The notes under the pieces are model-generated. The model saw only the letters and a list, made by a program, of their open reading frames with translations. It was not told the DNA's origin and did no database searches. A DNA stretch of 64,000 bases from Gaiellasilicea sp963705515 (GTDB lineage Bacteria > Actinomycetota > Thermoleophilia > Gaiellales > Gaiellaceae): assembly GCA_963705515.1 (NCBI GenBank), contig CAVPJV010000001.1, forward strand, positions 62,001 to 126,000, read 5' to 3'. Position numbers and translations under genes: made by a program. Within the stretch, counting starts at the first letter, position 1. The number at the start of each line of letters is the position of its first letter. Of this stretch, positions 34,232-42,574 are shown piece after piece.

Positions 34232-35580
34232 CTCCTGCCTCGATCGTCGAGCGGATCTGGGCCTACGACGCGTCGCTCTGGACCGACTCGGGCGAGGACG
34301 GCTGGCTCGGCTGGCTCGACGTCGTCCCGCGGACCCGCGTCCACGTCGACGAGCTGAACGCCTTTGCGGAGGCCGCGACCGAGCAGTTCCACGACTGCGT
34401 CCTGCTCGGCATGGGCGGCTCGTCGCTCGCCCCGGAGGTGCTGCGGCGGACGTTCAACGTCGAGTCGTTCCACGTCCTCGACACGACGCACCCCGAGGCG
34501 ATCCGCCGGCTGGAGCGGAGCGTCGACCTCGAGCAGACGCTCTTCCTCGCCTCCTCGAAGTCGGGCTCGACGATCGAGACACGCTCTCACCTCGAGTACT
34601 TCTGGGAGCGGACCGGCGGCCGCGGGGCGCAGTTCGCCGCGATCACCGACCCCGGCTCCGAGCTCGACGACCTCGCGCATGCGCGCGGCTTCCGGGCCGT
34701 CTTCGCGGGCGAGCCGCAGATCGGCGGCCGCTACTCGGCCCTCTCGATGTTCGGGATCGTGCCGGCGGCGCTGATGGGCGTCGACCTCGCGCACTTCCTG
34801 GAGGTGGCCGCGACGATGACGGTCGCCTGCCAGGAGGAGGACGGCAACCCCGGCCTCGAGCTCGGCCTCCAGCTCGGCGAAGGCTGGAACGAGGGGCGGG
34901 ACAAGGTCTGCATCGACGAGTCGCCGACCGGGTTCGGCCTCTGGGCCGAGCAGCTCCTCGCGGAGTCGACGGGAAAGCAGGGGAAGGGGCTCGTGCCCGC
35001 GCCGGGCGAGCCGCCCGACGGGCCGGACCGGCAGCGCACCGAGCTCGATCTCGTCACGCCCTACGATCTCGCCGGCGAGCTCTACCGCTGGGAGTTCGCG
35101 ACTGCGGTCGCGGGGCACGTGCTCGGGATCAACCCGTTCGACCAGCCCGACGTCCAGGCCGCAAAGGACAAGACAAACGAGGTGCTGGCCGCGGGCGAGC
35201 CGGACCTCGAGCCCCGCGGCTCGGTCGACGAGCTCCTCGCGCAGGCGCAGGCGGGCCGCGACTACGTCTGCATCCAGGCGTTCATCGACCCTGCCCGCGA
35301 GGACGAGCTGGCGCCGCTCGTCGAGCGCGCGCACAAGACCGGCTGCGTCGTCACGAAGGGTCTCGGCCCGCGCTACCTGCACTCGACCGGCCAGCTGCAC
35401 AAGGGCGGCCCGAGCACCGGGCTCTTCGTCCAGGTCGTCGACGAGACCGGCGACGAGCTGCCGATCCCGGGCCGCGAGTTCGGGTTCGGGCGCCTGGTCC
35501 GTTCGCAGGCCGCGGGCGACTTCGCCGCGCTCGCGGAGCGCGGACGGCGCGTCGTACGCATCCGACTGGAGGACATCTGA
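34228..35580 (+). CDS. pgi: Glucose-6-phosphate isomerase, short form
   Basis: Interconverts glucose 6-phosphate and fructose 6-phosphate, linking the pathway to glycolysis and gluconeogenesis. 450 residues versus about 550 in E. coli. Sugar-phosphate-isomerase domains: GMGGSSLAPEVL and the phosphate-binding ASSKSGSTIET. It resembles the Pgi half of Tal-Pgi fusion proteins. GTG start overlapping the tal stop codon; one base separates it from gnd. Confidence 0.92.
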   Translation: MTPASIVERIWAYDASLWTDSGEDGWLGWLDVVPRTRVHVDELNAFAEAATEQFHDCVLLGMGGSSLAPEVLRRTFNVESFHVLDTTHPEAIRRLERSVDLEQTLFLASSKSGSTIETRSHLEYFWERTGGRGAQFAAITDPGSELDDLAHARGFRAVFAGEPQIGGRYSALSMFGIVPAALMGVDLAHFLEVAATMTVACQEEDGNPGLELGLQLGEGWNEGRDKVCIDESPTGFGLWAEQLLAESTGKQGKGLVPAPGEPPDGPDRQRTELDLVTPYDLAGELYRWEFATAVAGHVLGINPFDQPDVQAAKDKTNEVLAAGEPDLEPRGSVDELLAQAQAGRDYVCIQAFIDPAREDELAPLVERAHKTGCVVTKGLGPRYLHSTGQLHKGGPSTGLFVQVVDETGDELPIPGREFGFGRLVRSQAAGDFAALAERGRRVVRIRLEDI

Positions 35581-35581
35581 C

Positions 35582-36481
35582 ATGCAGCTAGGAATGGTGG
35601 GCCTCGGGCGGATGGGCTCGGGGATGACGAAGCGCCTCGAGCAGCACGGGATCGAGATGAAGACGTTCGACCCGAACGTCGCCTCGACAGCCAAGACCCT
35701 GCGCGCGCTGGCGAAGCAGCTCGACACGCCGCGGCACGTCTGGATCATGGTGCCGGCCGGGAAGATCACCGAGGACACGTTCCAGAAGCTGCTCGACATC
35801 CTCGAGCCGGGCGACACGATCGTCGACGGCGGCAACTCGAACTTCCGCGACTCGCAGCGCCGCTACAAGGAGGCGCGCAAGCGGAAGATCGCCTTCGTCG
35901 ACGTCGGTGTCTCCGGGGGGATCTGGGGGCTCGAGGTCGGCTTCTGCCTGATGGCGGGCGGCGACAAGGCGCCGGTGAAGCGGCTCGCGCCCGTGTTCGA
36001 CGGCCTGGCGCCCGAGGCGGGCTGGGCGCATGTGGGCGCCGCAGGCGCGGGCCACTTCGTGAAGATGGTCCACAACGGGATCGAGTACGGCCTGATGCAG
36101 GCTTACGCCGAAGGCTTTGAGCTGATGTACCACTCCGAGTTCGACCTCGACCTGGCCGAGATCGCCGGGATCTGGCGCTACGGCTCCGTCGTCCGCTCCT
36201 GGCTGCTCGAGCTGCTGCACGCGGCGATGGAGCAGCACGGCGACCACCTCGACGACATCGCTCCGTACGTCGAGGACTCAGGCGAGGGGCGCTGGACGAT
36301 CAACGAGGCGATCAACGAGAACGTGCCGGTGCCGGCGATCAGCGCCGCGCTCTTCGCCCGCTTCGCCTCGCGTCGCGAGATCGACTTCTCGGCCAAGGTG
36401 CAGGCTGCGCTGCGGAACCAGTTCGGCGGTCACGCGGTCAGGGCCGCCAAGGCGGCGAAGAAGGCGCCCGGGCCGCGGTGA
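35582..36481 (+). CDS. gnd: 6-phosphogluconate dehydrogenase, decarboxylating (short form)
   Basis: Oxidises 6-phosphogluconate to ribulose 5-phosphate and CO2. 299 residues: the short family, against about 470 for the E. coli-type enzyme. Rossmann motif GLGRMGSGM at the start, IVDGGNSNFRDSQRR, and the catalytic Lys/His block GAGHFVKMVHNGIEYGLMQAYAEG. The second beta strand ends in FDPN: Asp where NADP enzymes have Asn-Arg, suggesting NAD. Overlaps zwf by four bases. Confidence 0.94.
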   Translation: MQLGMVGLGRMGSGMTKRLEQHGIEMKTFDPNVASTAKTLRALAKQLDTPRHVWIMVPAGKITEDTFQKLLDILEPGDTIVDGGNSNFRDSQRRYKEARKRKIAFVDVGVSGGIWGLEVGFCLMAGGDKAPVKRLAPVFDGLAPEAGWAHVGAAGAGHFVKMVHNGIEYGLMQAYAEGFELMYHSEFDLDLAEIAGIWRYGSVVRSWLLELLHAAMEQHGDHLDDIAPYVEDSGEGRWTINEAINENVPVPAISAALFARFASRREIDFSAKVQAALRNQFGGHAVRAAKAAKKAPGPR

Positions 36482-37989
36482 GCTCGAGCGACGACGGCAA
36501 TCCGCTCCTCGAGGGCCTGCGGCTCCGGCGCAGCCCGGACCCGTGCGCAATCGTCATCTTCGGCGCGACCGGCGACCTGACGCGGCGGAAGATCTTCCCC
36601 GCCCTCTACGCGCTCGCCCTCCGCCGCTTGCTGCCGGAGCGCTTCGGCGTCGTCGGCGTCGCCCGCACCGAGCAGTCGACCAAGGAGTGGATCGCGGAGA
36701 TGAAGAGAGCGGTGCGCGAGCACGCCCGCGACGAGTTCGACGCGCAGGTCTGGCGCGAGCTGGCCGACGGCATGCGCTACGTCGCCACCGACTTCGCCGA
36801 GGACGAAGGGGAGGACCAGGTCGTCGATGCGCTTCGGGACCTCGACGAGCAGCGCGCCTGCTCGGGCAACCGGCTCTACTACCTCGCCGTCCCGCCGGCC
36901 GCGTTCGAGACGATCGTCAACAAGATCGGCGAGCGGCGGAGCACGTCGGGCTGGATCCGGCTGATCGTCGAGAAGCCGTTCGGCCACGACCGGGACTCGG
37001 CGCGCCGCCTGAACGAGATCCTCCAGCAGCACTTCAACGAGGAGGAGATCTTCCGGATCGACCACTACCTCGGCAAGGAGACGGTGCAGAACATGCTCGC
37101 GCTGCGGTTCGCGAACGGCATCTTCGAGCCGATCTGGAATCGCCAGTTCATCGACCACATCCAGATCACGGTCGGCGAGTCGATCGGGATCGAAGGGCGG
37201 GCGGCCTTCTACGAGCGGGCCGGCGCGATTCGCGACGTCGTCCAGAACCACCTGCTCCAACTCGTCGCGCTGACCGCGATGGAGCCGCCGATCGACTTCA
37301 CGGCCGACTCGGTCCGGAACGAGAAGGTCAAGGTGCTCCGCTCGCTGCACACGCCGGGGCCGAAGTCGGTCGTCCGCGGCCAGTACGGGCGCGGCTTCAT
37401 CGAGGGCGAGGTGGTGCCCGGCTACCGCGAGGAGCCGGGGGTCGCGAGCGACTCCACCACCGAGACCTACGTCGCCGCCAAGCTCTATGTCGACAACTGG
37501 CGCTGGGCCGACACGCCCTTCTACATCCGCGCCGGCAAGCGGCTGCCGCGCCGCGAGACGACGATCGCGATCCAGTTCCAGCGCGCGCCGCATCCGCCGT
37601 TCGCGGAGATCGCGGGGGAGGGGCTGCGGCCGAACGTGCTCCTGATCCACGTCCAGCCCGATGAGGGCGTCTCGCTGGCGATCGGCGCGAAGGTGCCCGG
37701 CGCGGGGATGAACATCCGCACCGTGCACATGGACTTCCTCTACGGCGGCGCCTTCCGCACGAGCCTGCCCGAGGCGTACGAGCGCCTGATCCTGGATGCG
37801 ATGCTCGGCGACGCCACCCTCTTCACGCGCGCCGACGAGGTCGACGAGCAGTGGGCGCTCGTCGACGCGATCGTGGCGGCGTGGAAGCGGGACCGCCCGA
37901 ACTTCCCCAACTATCCGGCCGGCGCCTGGGGCCCCCCGAGCGCGGACGATCTGATCCACCGGGACGGCCGCTCCTGGCGTCGGCACTGA
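36478..37989 (+). CDS. zwf: Glucose-6-phosphate 1-dehydrogenase
   Basis: First oxidative step of the pentose phosphate pathway. 503 residues. N-terminal nucleotide-binding FGATGDLTRRKIFPALYAL, catalytic site RIDHYLGKETVQNMLALRFAN and the EKPFGHD block. GTG start at 36478 overlapping gnd; OpcA, its activator, follows immediately. Confidence 0.97.
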   Translation: MSSSDDGNPLLEGLRLRRSPDPCAIVIFGATGDLTRRKIFPALYALALRRLLPERFGVVGVARTEQSTKEWIAEMKRAVREHARDEFDAQVWRELADGMRYVATDFAEDEGEDQVVDALRDLDEQRACSGNRLYYLAVPPAAFETIVNKIGERRSTSGWIRLIVEKPFGHDRDSARRLNEILQQHFNEEEIFRIDHYLGKETVQNMLALRFANGIFEPIWNRQFIDHIQITVGESIGIEGRAAFYERAGAIRDVVQNHLLQLVALTAMEPPIDFTADSVRNEKVKVLRSLHTPGPKSVVRGQYGRGFIEGEVVPGYREEPGVASDSTTETYVAAKLYVDNWRWADTPFYIRAGKRLPRRETTIAIQFQRAPHPPFAEIAGEGLRPNVLLIHVQPDEGVSLAIGAKVPGAGMNIRTVHMDFLYGGAFRTSLPEAYERLILDAMLGDATLFTRADEVDEQWALVDAIVAAWKRDRPNFPNYPAGAWGPPSADDLIHRDGRSWRRH

Positions 37990-37990
37990 C

Positions 37991-38833
37991 GTGGCCGGCG
38001 TCGTCGCCCAGGTCGAGAAGCGCCTGGCCGAGCTGCGCGTACACCACGCCGAGGGCACGCGCACGAGCGTGATGACGCACGTCGCCTGGGCGCCGCCGCA
38101 GTGGGCCGCCGCCGCCCGACGGACGCTGGCGGGCCTCGAGGAGCTCCACCCGTCGCGGACGATCCTGCTCTTCCCCGATGCCCGCAAGGCGGACGGGATC
38201 GGCGTCGACGTCGAGCTGAAGTGCTTCACCATCCCGGGATCGGAGCGCGAGGTCTGCTCGGAGGTGATCAAGCTGCGGCTCGGCGGCACGCGCACACGCG
38301 TCCCCGGCTCGATCGTCCAGCCGCTCCTGATCACCGACCTCCCGACCTTCTGCCGCTGGCGTGGGCTGCCGCCGTGGGGGAAGCCGGAGCTCGAGCAGCT
38401 CGTCGACGTCTGCGACCGGCTCGTCGTCGACTCCTCCGAGTGGCGAGGCCTCCCGCGCGCCTATACCCAGCTCGCCGCGCTCTTCGACCGGATCGCCGTC
38501 TCGGACATCGCCTGGGGGAGAAGTCTCGCCTGGCGCGGCCGGCTCGTGTCGCTCTGGCCCGAGCGCAAGGCGGTGGAGCGGGTTTCCGTGACGGGGCCGA
38601 AGGCCGACGCGCTCCTGCTCGCCGGCTGGCTCCGGTCGCGCCTCAAGCGCGACGTCAAGCTCTCGCACCGGCCCGCAGCGCAGCTGGAGCGGGTCGCAGT
38701 CGACGGCGAGCCGGTGCCGCCTCCGCGCGGTCCCGCGCTCGATGCCAGCGACCTGCTCTCCGCGGAGCTCGACGTCTTCGGCCGCGACCCGATCTACGAG
38801 GCGGCGGTGAGAGCCGCTAACGCAACGCGCTGA
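37991..38833 (+). CDS. opcA: Glucose-6-phosphate dehydrogenase assembly protein OpcA
   Basis: Protein that activates Zwf, known from cyanobacteria and actinobacteria. 280 residues with family-type blocks HPSRTILLFPD, GSIVQPLLITDLPTFCRWRG and RLVVDSSEWRG. GTG start one base after the zwf stop codon. The last gene of the operon; its 3' end overlaps the convergent gene by 17 bases. Confidence 0.93.
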   Translation: MAGVVAQVEKRLAELRVHHAEGTRTSVMTHVAWAPPQWAAAARRTLAGLEELHPSRTILLFPDARKADGIGVDVELKCFTIPGSEREVCSEVIKLRLGGTRTRVPGSIVQPLLITDLPTFCRWRGLPPWGKPELEQLVDVCDRLVVDSSEWRGLPRAYTQLAALFDRIAVSDIAWGRSLAWRGRLVSLWPERKAVERVSVTGPKADALLLAGWLRSRLKRDVKLSHRPAAQLERVAVDGEPVPPPRGPALDASDLLSAELDVFGRDPIYEAAVRAANATR

Positions 38834-39494
38834 CGTCGAGGACGCCGTTCCAGGAGACCGAGTCCTCGTAGCGGCCGCCGGCCTCCTCGACCAGGATCTT
38901 CATCGGCGCCCAGTCCCAGATCTTCAGGCCGGACGCGTCGAAGGCGGCGTCGGCTGCGCCCTCCGCGACGAGCATGTGGGCCCAGAAATCGCCGAAGCCG
39001 CGGATGTGCCAGGCGTCGTACGCCCGCGCGGGCGGCGGCCGCTCGAGCCCGTAGAGAACGGTCGCGTCCTCGAGCCTCCCGACTCCCGAGACGTGGATCG
39101 GCTCGCCGTCGGCGAACGCGCCCGAGCCGCGTTCGGCCCACCAGCGACGGCCGAGCGCCGGCGCGGAGACGACCGCGATCCGTTCGGCGTAGGCGATCAG
39201 CGTCGCCCAGACGGGGATGCCGCGGGTGTAGTTGCGGGTGCCGTCGATCGGATCGAGGATCCAGCCGCTCGTGTCTTCGCCGCCCTCCTCCTCGCCGAGC
39301 ACGGCCTCGCCCGGACGTTCTTGCGCGATCCGGCCTCGCAGCGTCGACTCGACGAGTCGGTCGGCCTCGGACACCGGCGTCAGGTCCGGCTTCGTCTCCA
39401 CATGGAGGTCGGCGGCCCGGAAGCGCGCCATCGCGATCGTGTCGGCGTCGTCGGCGAGAGAGAGCGCGAACGCGAGGTCGTCGTCGGGCTCCAC
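38817..39494 (-). CDS. Inositol-monophosphatase family phosphatase (histidinol-phosphatase-like)
   Basis: Magnesium-dependent phosphatase fold. 225 residues. Metal-binding motifs GEEEGGEDTSGWILDPIDGTRNYTRGIP and WDWAPMKILVEEAGG identify the family; the short size and sequence resemble actinobacterial HisN (histidinol-phosphatase), but inositol- or nucleotide-phosphatase activity is also possible. GTG start at 39492-39494 with a TAGGCT box six bases upstream that contains the stop codon of the preceding gene. Confidence 0.88.
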   Translation of the reverse strand: MEPDDDLAFALSLADDADTIAMARFRAADLHVETKPDLTPVSEADRLVESTLRGRIAQERPGEAVLGEEEGGEDTSGWILDPIDGTRNYTRGIPVWATLIAYAERIAVVSAPALGRRWWAERGSGAFADGEPIHVSGVGRLEDATVLYGLERPPPARAYDAWHIRGFGDFWAHMLVAEGAADAAFDASGLKIWDWAPMKILVEEAGGRYEDSVSWNGVLDVSALR

Positions 39495-39500
39495 TCGGGG

Positions 39501-39506
39501 AGCCTA
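39501..39506 (-). promoter_or_regulatory. -10-like box TAGGCT for leaderless phosphatase mRNA
   Basis: TAGGCT six bases before the GTG start at 39494. Its TAG is also the stop codon of the gene ending at 39504. Confidence 0.45.
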
Positions 39507-41315
39507 ACGACCACCCTTGACGACCGAGAACGTGGGCTTCGAGACCTTCAGTGCCGTCGGCGTCGACCACGCCATCTCGGGGCGCTTGAGGAACGAGTGG
39601 TTGTAGCCGCGCACGCGGTAGTACCAGCTGCCGGGCTCGAGCGGGAGCAGCGACGACGTGGCCCCGGTCACCAACGAGCCGAGCGGCCGCCACGGATTGG
39701 CGGACTTGCTCCACTGGATCTCGTACTCCTGAGCGCCGAGGACGGGCTGCCACGCAACGAGCGGCGTGCCGTAGAACGAAGGAGTCGTGCGTACGGCCGA
39801 GGTGAGCCGGCCCTTGGGGGAGAGGCCGCTTGCAAAGGGACGGCTGGAGGAGGTGACGACCGGGGGAGTGGTCTTGCCGAAGCGCATCACGCGGCCGGAC
39901 TGGCACGCGTCCTGTGGTAGCTCGGTCTCGCGATACTGGATTGGAACCGATGCGCCTGGAAGTGGCGGGGTGGGTGTCGGCTTGGGCTCCACGACGACGG
40001 GAACGACGGTCCAGTAGTAGCCGCCCGTGGGCCAGGCGGTGTCGGGCAGGTCGACTTTGGCGGCGGCCGTCGTGGCGGGAGCGGCAGGAGCGGTCGAGCT
40101 GGCCGCGGTTGCAGGCGTCACTGCCCCTTCCTCGTTCGTCTGCGCGTCGCTGCCGTCGAGCGCCAGGGTGTCTCCCTCGATGCCGTGCTCGAGGGTGTCG
40201 CCGCGCGCCAACGCGAGCGCGTCGGTGTCCCTCGGCAGCTTGAGTGGCCCGCTCGTGCGAGGCGCGTACGCCGGGCTGCCCACGATGGCGCCGCGGTAGA
40301 CGATGTTGACGCAGTCTTCGTCCGTCGCCACGTACACGCGGAACAGCTCCGCTGGCGCGCCGCCCTTGAAGTCGAGCGGGCCGCCGCTGTCGCCGCTGAA
40401 GGCGAAGCCGGGCGTGAGCGCGTGCGCGTGCCCGGCCGACGCGTCCGATCTGACGTCGGAGACCGCGGCGACATCCCCGAGCGTCCCGAGTGAGAGCGGC
40501 GGCTGCACCGATGTGTAGATCGGGCTCCATGGCCCCCACGTCGTCGCCGGCAACCCGGACACGACCTCACCGTAGAGCGTGCGCTGGGCGCGGACGCGGA
40601 ACTTGATCGAGCCCGTGAAGAACGGGTTCGTGCGGTGGAACGTGTACAGGTCGCGCGCGTCGGCGACGTTCGACGTCGTCATGAAGGTCGACTTCGCCCC
40701 GAAGAGCCACACCTGATACGCCGTCGCACCGTCGACCGGCGACCAGCTGACAAGTCCTGCGTGCGGGCTCTTGAGGTCCTTCGGGACGCTCGACCAGCGG
40801 ATGTTGAAGCCGTAGGGCGCGCTCCAGGAGGTGGGGCCCTTGTTCGTGATCGCGCGGACGTGTGCGTAGAGGGCGTACGGTGAGCCGGTGATCCAGGGCA
40901 AGGCGAGATCGATCGACACCGTCGGCGTGCGCAGGTTCGCGTAGAGCTTCGCCAGCTTGGCAGCCGCAGTCTCCACGGTCGGTGTCGTGGTCGCGGGGGC
41001 GGTAGTGGTCGTTGGCGCAACGAACTCGTCGTTCGCGTTCGACCAGACGATCGAGCTTTCCGTGAACAACTTGCTGGTCGCCAGCTCGAATTCGTAGCGG
41101 AGCGCGCCGCGGACAGGCACCCACGCGAAGGAAGGCGTGCGGTCGAATTCGTGCTTCACGGGCTCGTCGGTGCGCAGCAGGAACGCTTTCAGGCCCTGCG
41201 GCGTGACTGCCGGACGGTCGATCCGCGCCTCGGCAACGCCGGTGAGCGCGAGCCCGAGCACGCCGAAAACGGCGAGCAGAACAAGACGACGGACCGCAAT
41301 CATCCCGGCCTTCAT
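39504..41315 (-). CDS. Large secreted protein with fibronectin-III-like segments
   Basis: 603 residues, unrecognised as a whole. Signal peptide (about 1-31, VRRLVLLAVFGVLGLALTGVAEA). Several beta-rich segments resemble fibronectin-III or glycosidase-associated repeats: FAWVPVRGALRYEFELA, VSWSPVDGATAYQVWLF and VAWQPVLGAQEYEIQWS share the pattern W-x-PV-x-GA-x-x-Y-x-(F/V/I) and point to three related domains. They are separated by threonine/alanine-rich linkers (TTTTAPATTTP; SSTAPAAPATTAAA). Probably a surface or cell-wall protein. ATG at 41313-41315. Confidence 0.75.
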   Translation of the reverse strand: MKAGMIAVRRLVLLAVFGVLGLALTGVAEARIDRPAVTPQGLKAFLLRTDEPVKHEFDRTPSFAWVPVRGALRYEFELATSKLFTESSIVWSNANDEFVAPTTTTAPATTTPTVETAAAKLAKLYANLRTPTVSIDLALPWITGSPYALYAHVRAITNKGPTSWSAPYGFNIRWSSVPKDLKSPHAGLVSWSPVDGATAYQVWLFGAKSTFMTTSNVADARDLYTFHRTNPFFTGSIKFRVRAQRTLYGEVVSGLPATTWGPWSPIYTSVQPPLSLGTLGDVAAVSDVRSDASAGHAHALTPGFAFSGDSGGPLDFKGGAPAELFRVYVATDEDCVNIVYRGAIVGSPAYAPRTSGPLKLPRDTDALALARGDTLEHGIEGDTLALDGSDAQTNEEGAVTPATAASSTAPAAPATTAAAKVDLPDTAWPTGGYYWTVVPVVVEPKPTPTPPLPGASVPIQYRETELPQDACQSGRVMRFGKTTPPVVTSSSRPFASGLSPKGRLTSAVRTTPSFYGTPLVAWQPVLGAQEYEIQWSKSANPWRPLGSLVTGATSSLLPLEPGSWYYRVRGYNHSFLKRPEMAWSTPTALKVSKPTFSVVKGGR

Positions 41316-41336
41316 CGGCCGTTGCGCCGTGAAGCT

Positions 41337-42452
41337 TTAGGTCGGGCTTGGCTCCAGCAGACGCGCGGCAGCAAGGACGAGGGCGTCCGAGCCGGCCCGG
41401 CCGGCAATCTGCAGCGACACGGGCAGACCCTCGGCCTCGCCGCATGGGAGGGCGAGCGCGGGCCAGCCGAGCGACGAGAAGGGGTACGTGAAGCGGATCA
41501 GCGCCTCGCGGACGTCCAGGTCACCGGTTCCGCCGCGGCCGAGTGGCGGCGGCACGATCGGCAGCGTCGGCGTCAGCACGAGGTCGAGCCCGTCGAGCGC
41601 GGCCTCGACCTGCTCCCGGTACTCGCGGCGCAGCCGCTCGGCGCGCTCGACGTCAGCGTCGCGGACCGCGAAGCAACGTTCCAGCTTCACCCGCACGTCC
41701 TCCCCGTAGAGATCGGCGTTCTCGGCGTAGAGCTCACGGTGGACGCCGGCGACCTCGCGCAGGAAGACGGCGTAGGTGTCGGCGGGCACGAGCGGCAGTT
41801 CGACTGCACGGCGGCGTGGGAAGTTGCGGACTGCGGCCTCGACCTGGTCGCGCACCCCCGGGTCGGCGAGCTCCGTCCAGGCGACGCCGACCTCGAGCTG
41901 CTCGAGCGACTCGAGCTCGACCGGCTCGAGCCCGGGCGCGAGCACCTCGAGCATCCGCCGGCAGCTCTCGACGTCTCCGGCGATCGGGCCTGCGGTGTCG
42001 AAGCTCGCCGCCAGCGGCCAGCAGCCGTCGAGCGAGACGAGGCCGTGGGTCGGCTTGTGCCCGACGACCCCGCAGCACGCGGCGGGGATCCGGATCGAGC
42101 CGGCCGAGTCGGTACCGAGCGCCGCCTCCGCGAGGCCTGCTGCCACCGCGGCGGCTGAGCCGCCGCTCGAGCCGCCCGCCACACGTCCGGGGAAGCGCGG
42201 ATTCGGCACGTCGCCGAAGTGCGGGTTCTCGGACGTCGTGCCGTACGCGAACTCGTGCAGGTTCGTCTTGCCGACGTTCGCGTAGCCCGCGTCCTCGAGC
42301 AGCCGCACTGCCGCCGCGGTCGCGGTCGGAACGTGTCCGGCGAAGATCGCGGAGCCGTAGGTCGTCTCGAGCCCGGCGGTGTCGAAGAGGTCCTTGACCG
42401 CGAGCCGGATCCCCGCTCCAGGCGACTCCGGTTGGGCGAGGAAGATCGTCAG
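41337..42452 (-). CDS. Amidase signature family enzyme, apparent CTG start
   Basis: Hydrolyses an amide bond; substrate unknown. 371 residues, short for the family. Ser-cisSer-Lys catalytic triad visible: Lys in RLAVKDLFDTAG, Ser in GGSSGGSAAAVA, nucleophile in GTDSAGSIRIPA. No ATG, GTG or TTG lies in frame near the conserved N-terminus. CTG at 42450-42452 gives LTIFLAQPESPG and overlaps the preceding stop as CTGA, like the GTGA overlap of the gene before it. Too little sequence before the catalytic core to be the GatA subunit of a typical amidotransferase. Confidence 0.8.
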   Translation of the reverse strand: MTIFLAQPESPGAGIRLAVKDLFDTAGLETTYGSAIFAGHVPTATAAAVRLLEDAGYANVGKTNLHEFAYGTTSENPHFGDVPNPRFPGRVAGGSSGGSAAAVAAGLAEAALGTDSAGSIRIPAACCGVVGHKPTHGLVSLDGCWPLAASFDTAGPIAGDVESCRRMLEVLAPGLEPVELESLEQLEVGVAWTELADPGVRDQVEAAVRNFPRRRAVELPLVPADTYAVFLREVAGVHRELYAENADLYGEDVRVKLERCFAVRDADVERAERLRREYREQVEAALDGLDLVLTPTLPIVPPPLGRGGTGDLDVREALIRFTYPFSSLGWPALALPCGEAEGLPVSLQIAGRAGSDALVLAAARLLEPSPT

Positions 42453-42574
42453 TCGAGGACTAGGTAGAGGAGCCCGATGCCGATCGTGCCGGCGAAGAGG
42501 AGCAGGGCGATTCCGAACAGCCCCCAGCCGAGGGCGAGGTTCTTGCGCTCGAGCTCCGGGGTCAGCTCTTTCAC
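42449..42574 (-). CDS. 41-residue single-helix membrane protein between ctaB and the amidase
   Basis: Short gene with GTG start at 42572-42574 overlapping the ctaB stop codon (GTGA). Product: charged N-terminus (KELTPELERKN) and one transmembrane helix (about 15-38, GLFGIALLLFAGTIGIGLLYL). Its place in a cytochrome oxidase cluster and its size suggest a small oxidase subunit or assembly factor, by analogy with other short single-helix subunits. I do not recognise the family. Confidence 0.65.
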   Translation of the reverse strand: MKELTPELERKNLALGWGLFGIALLLFAGTIGIGLLYLVLD

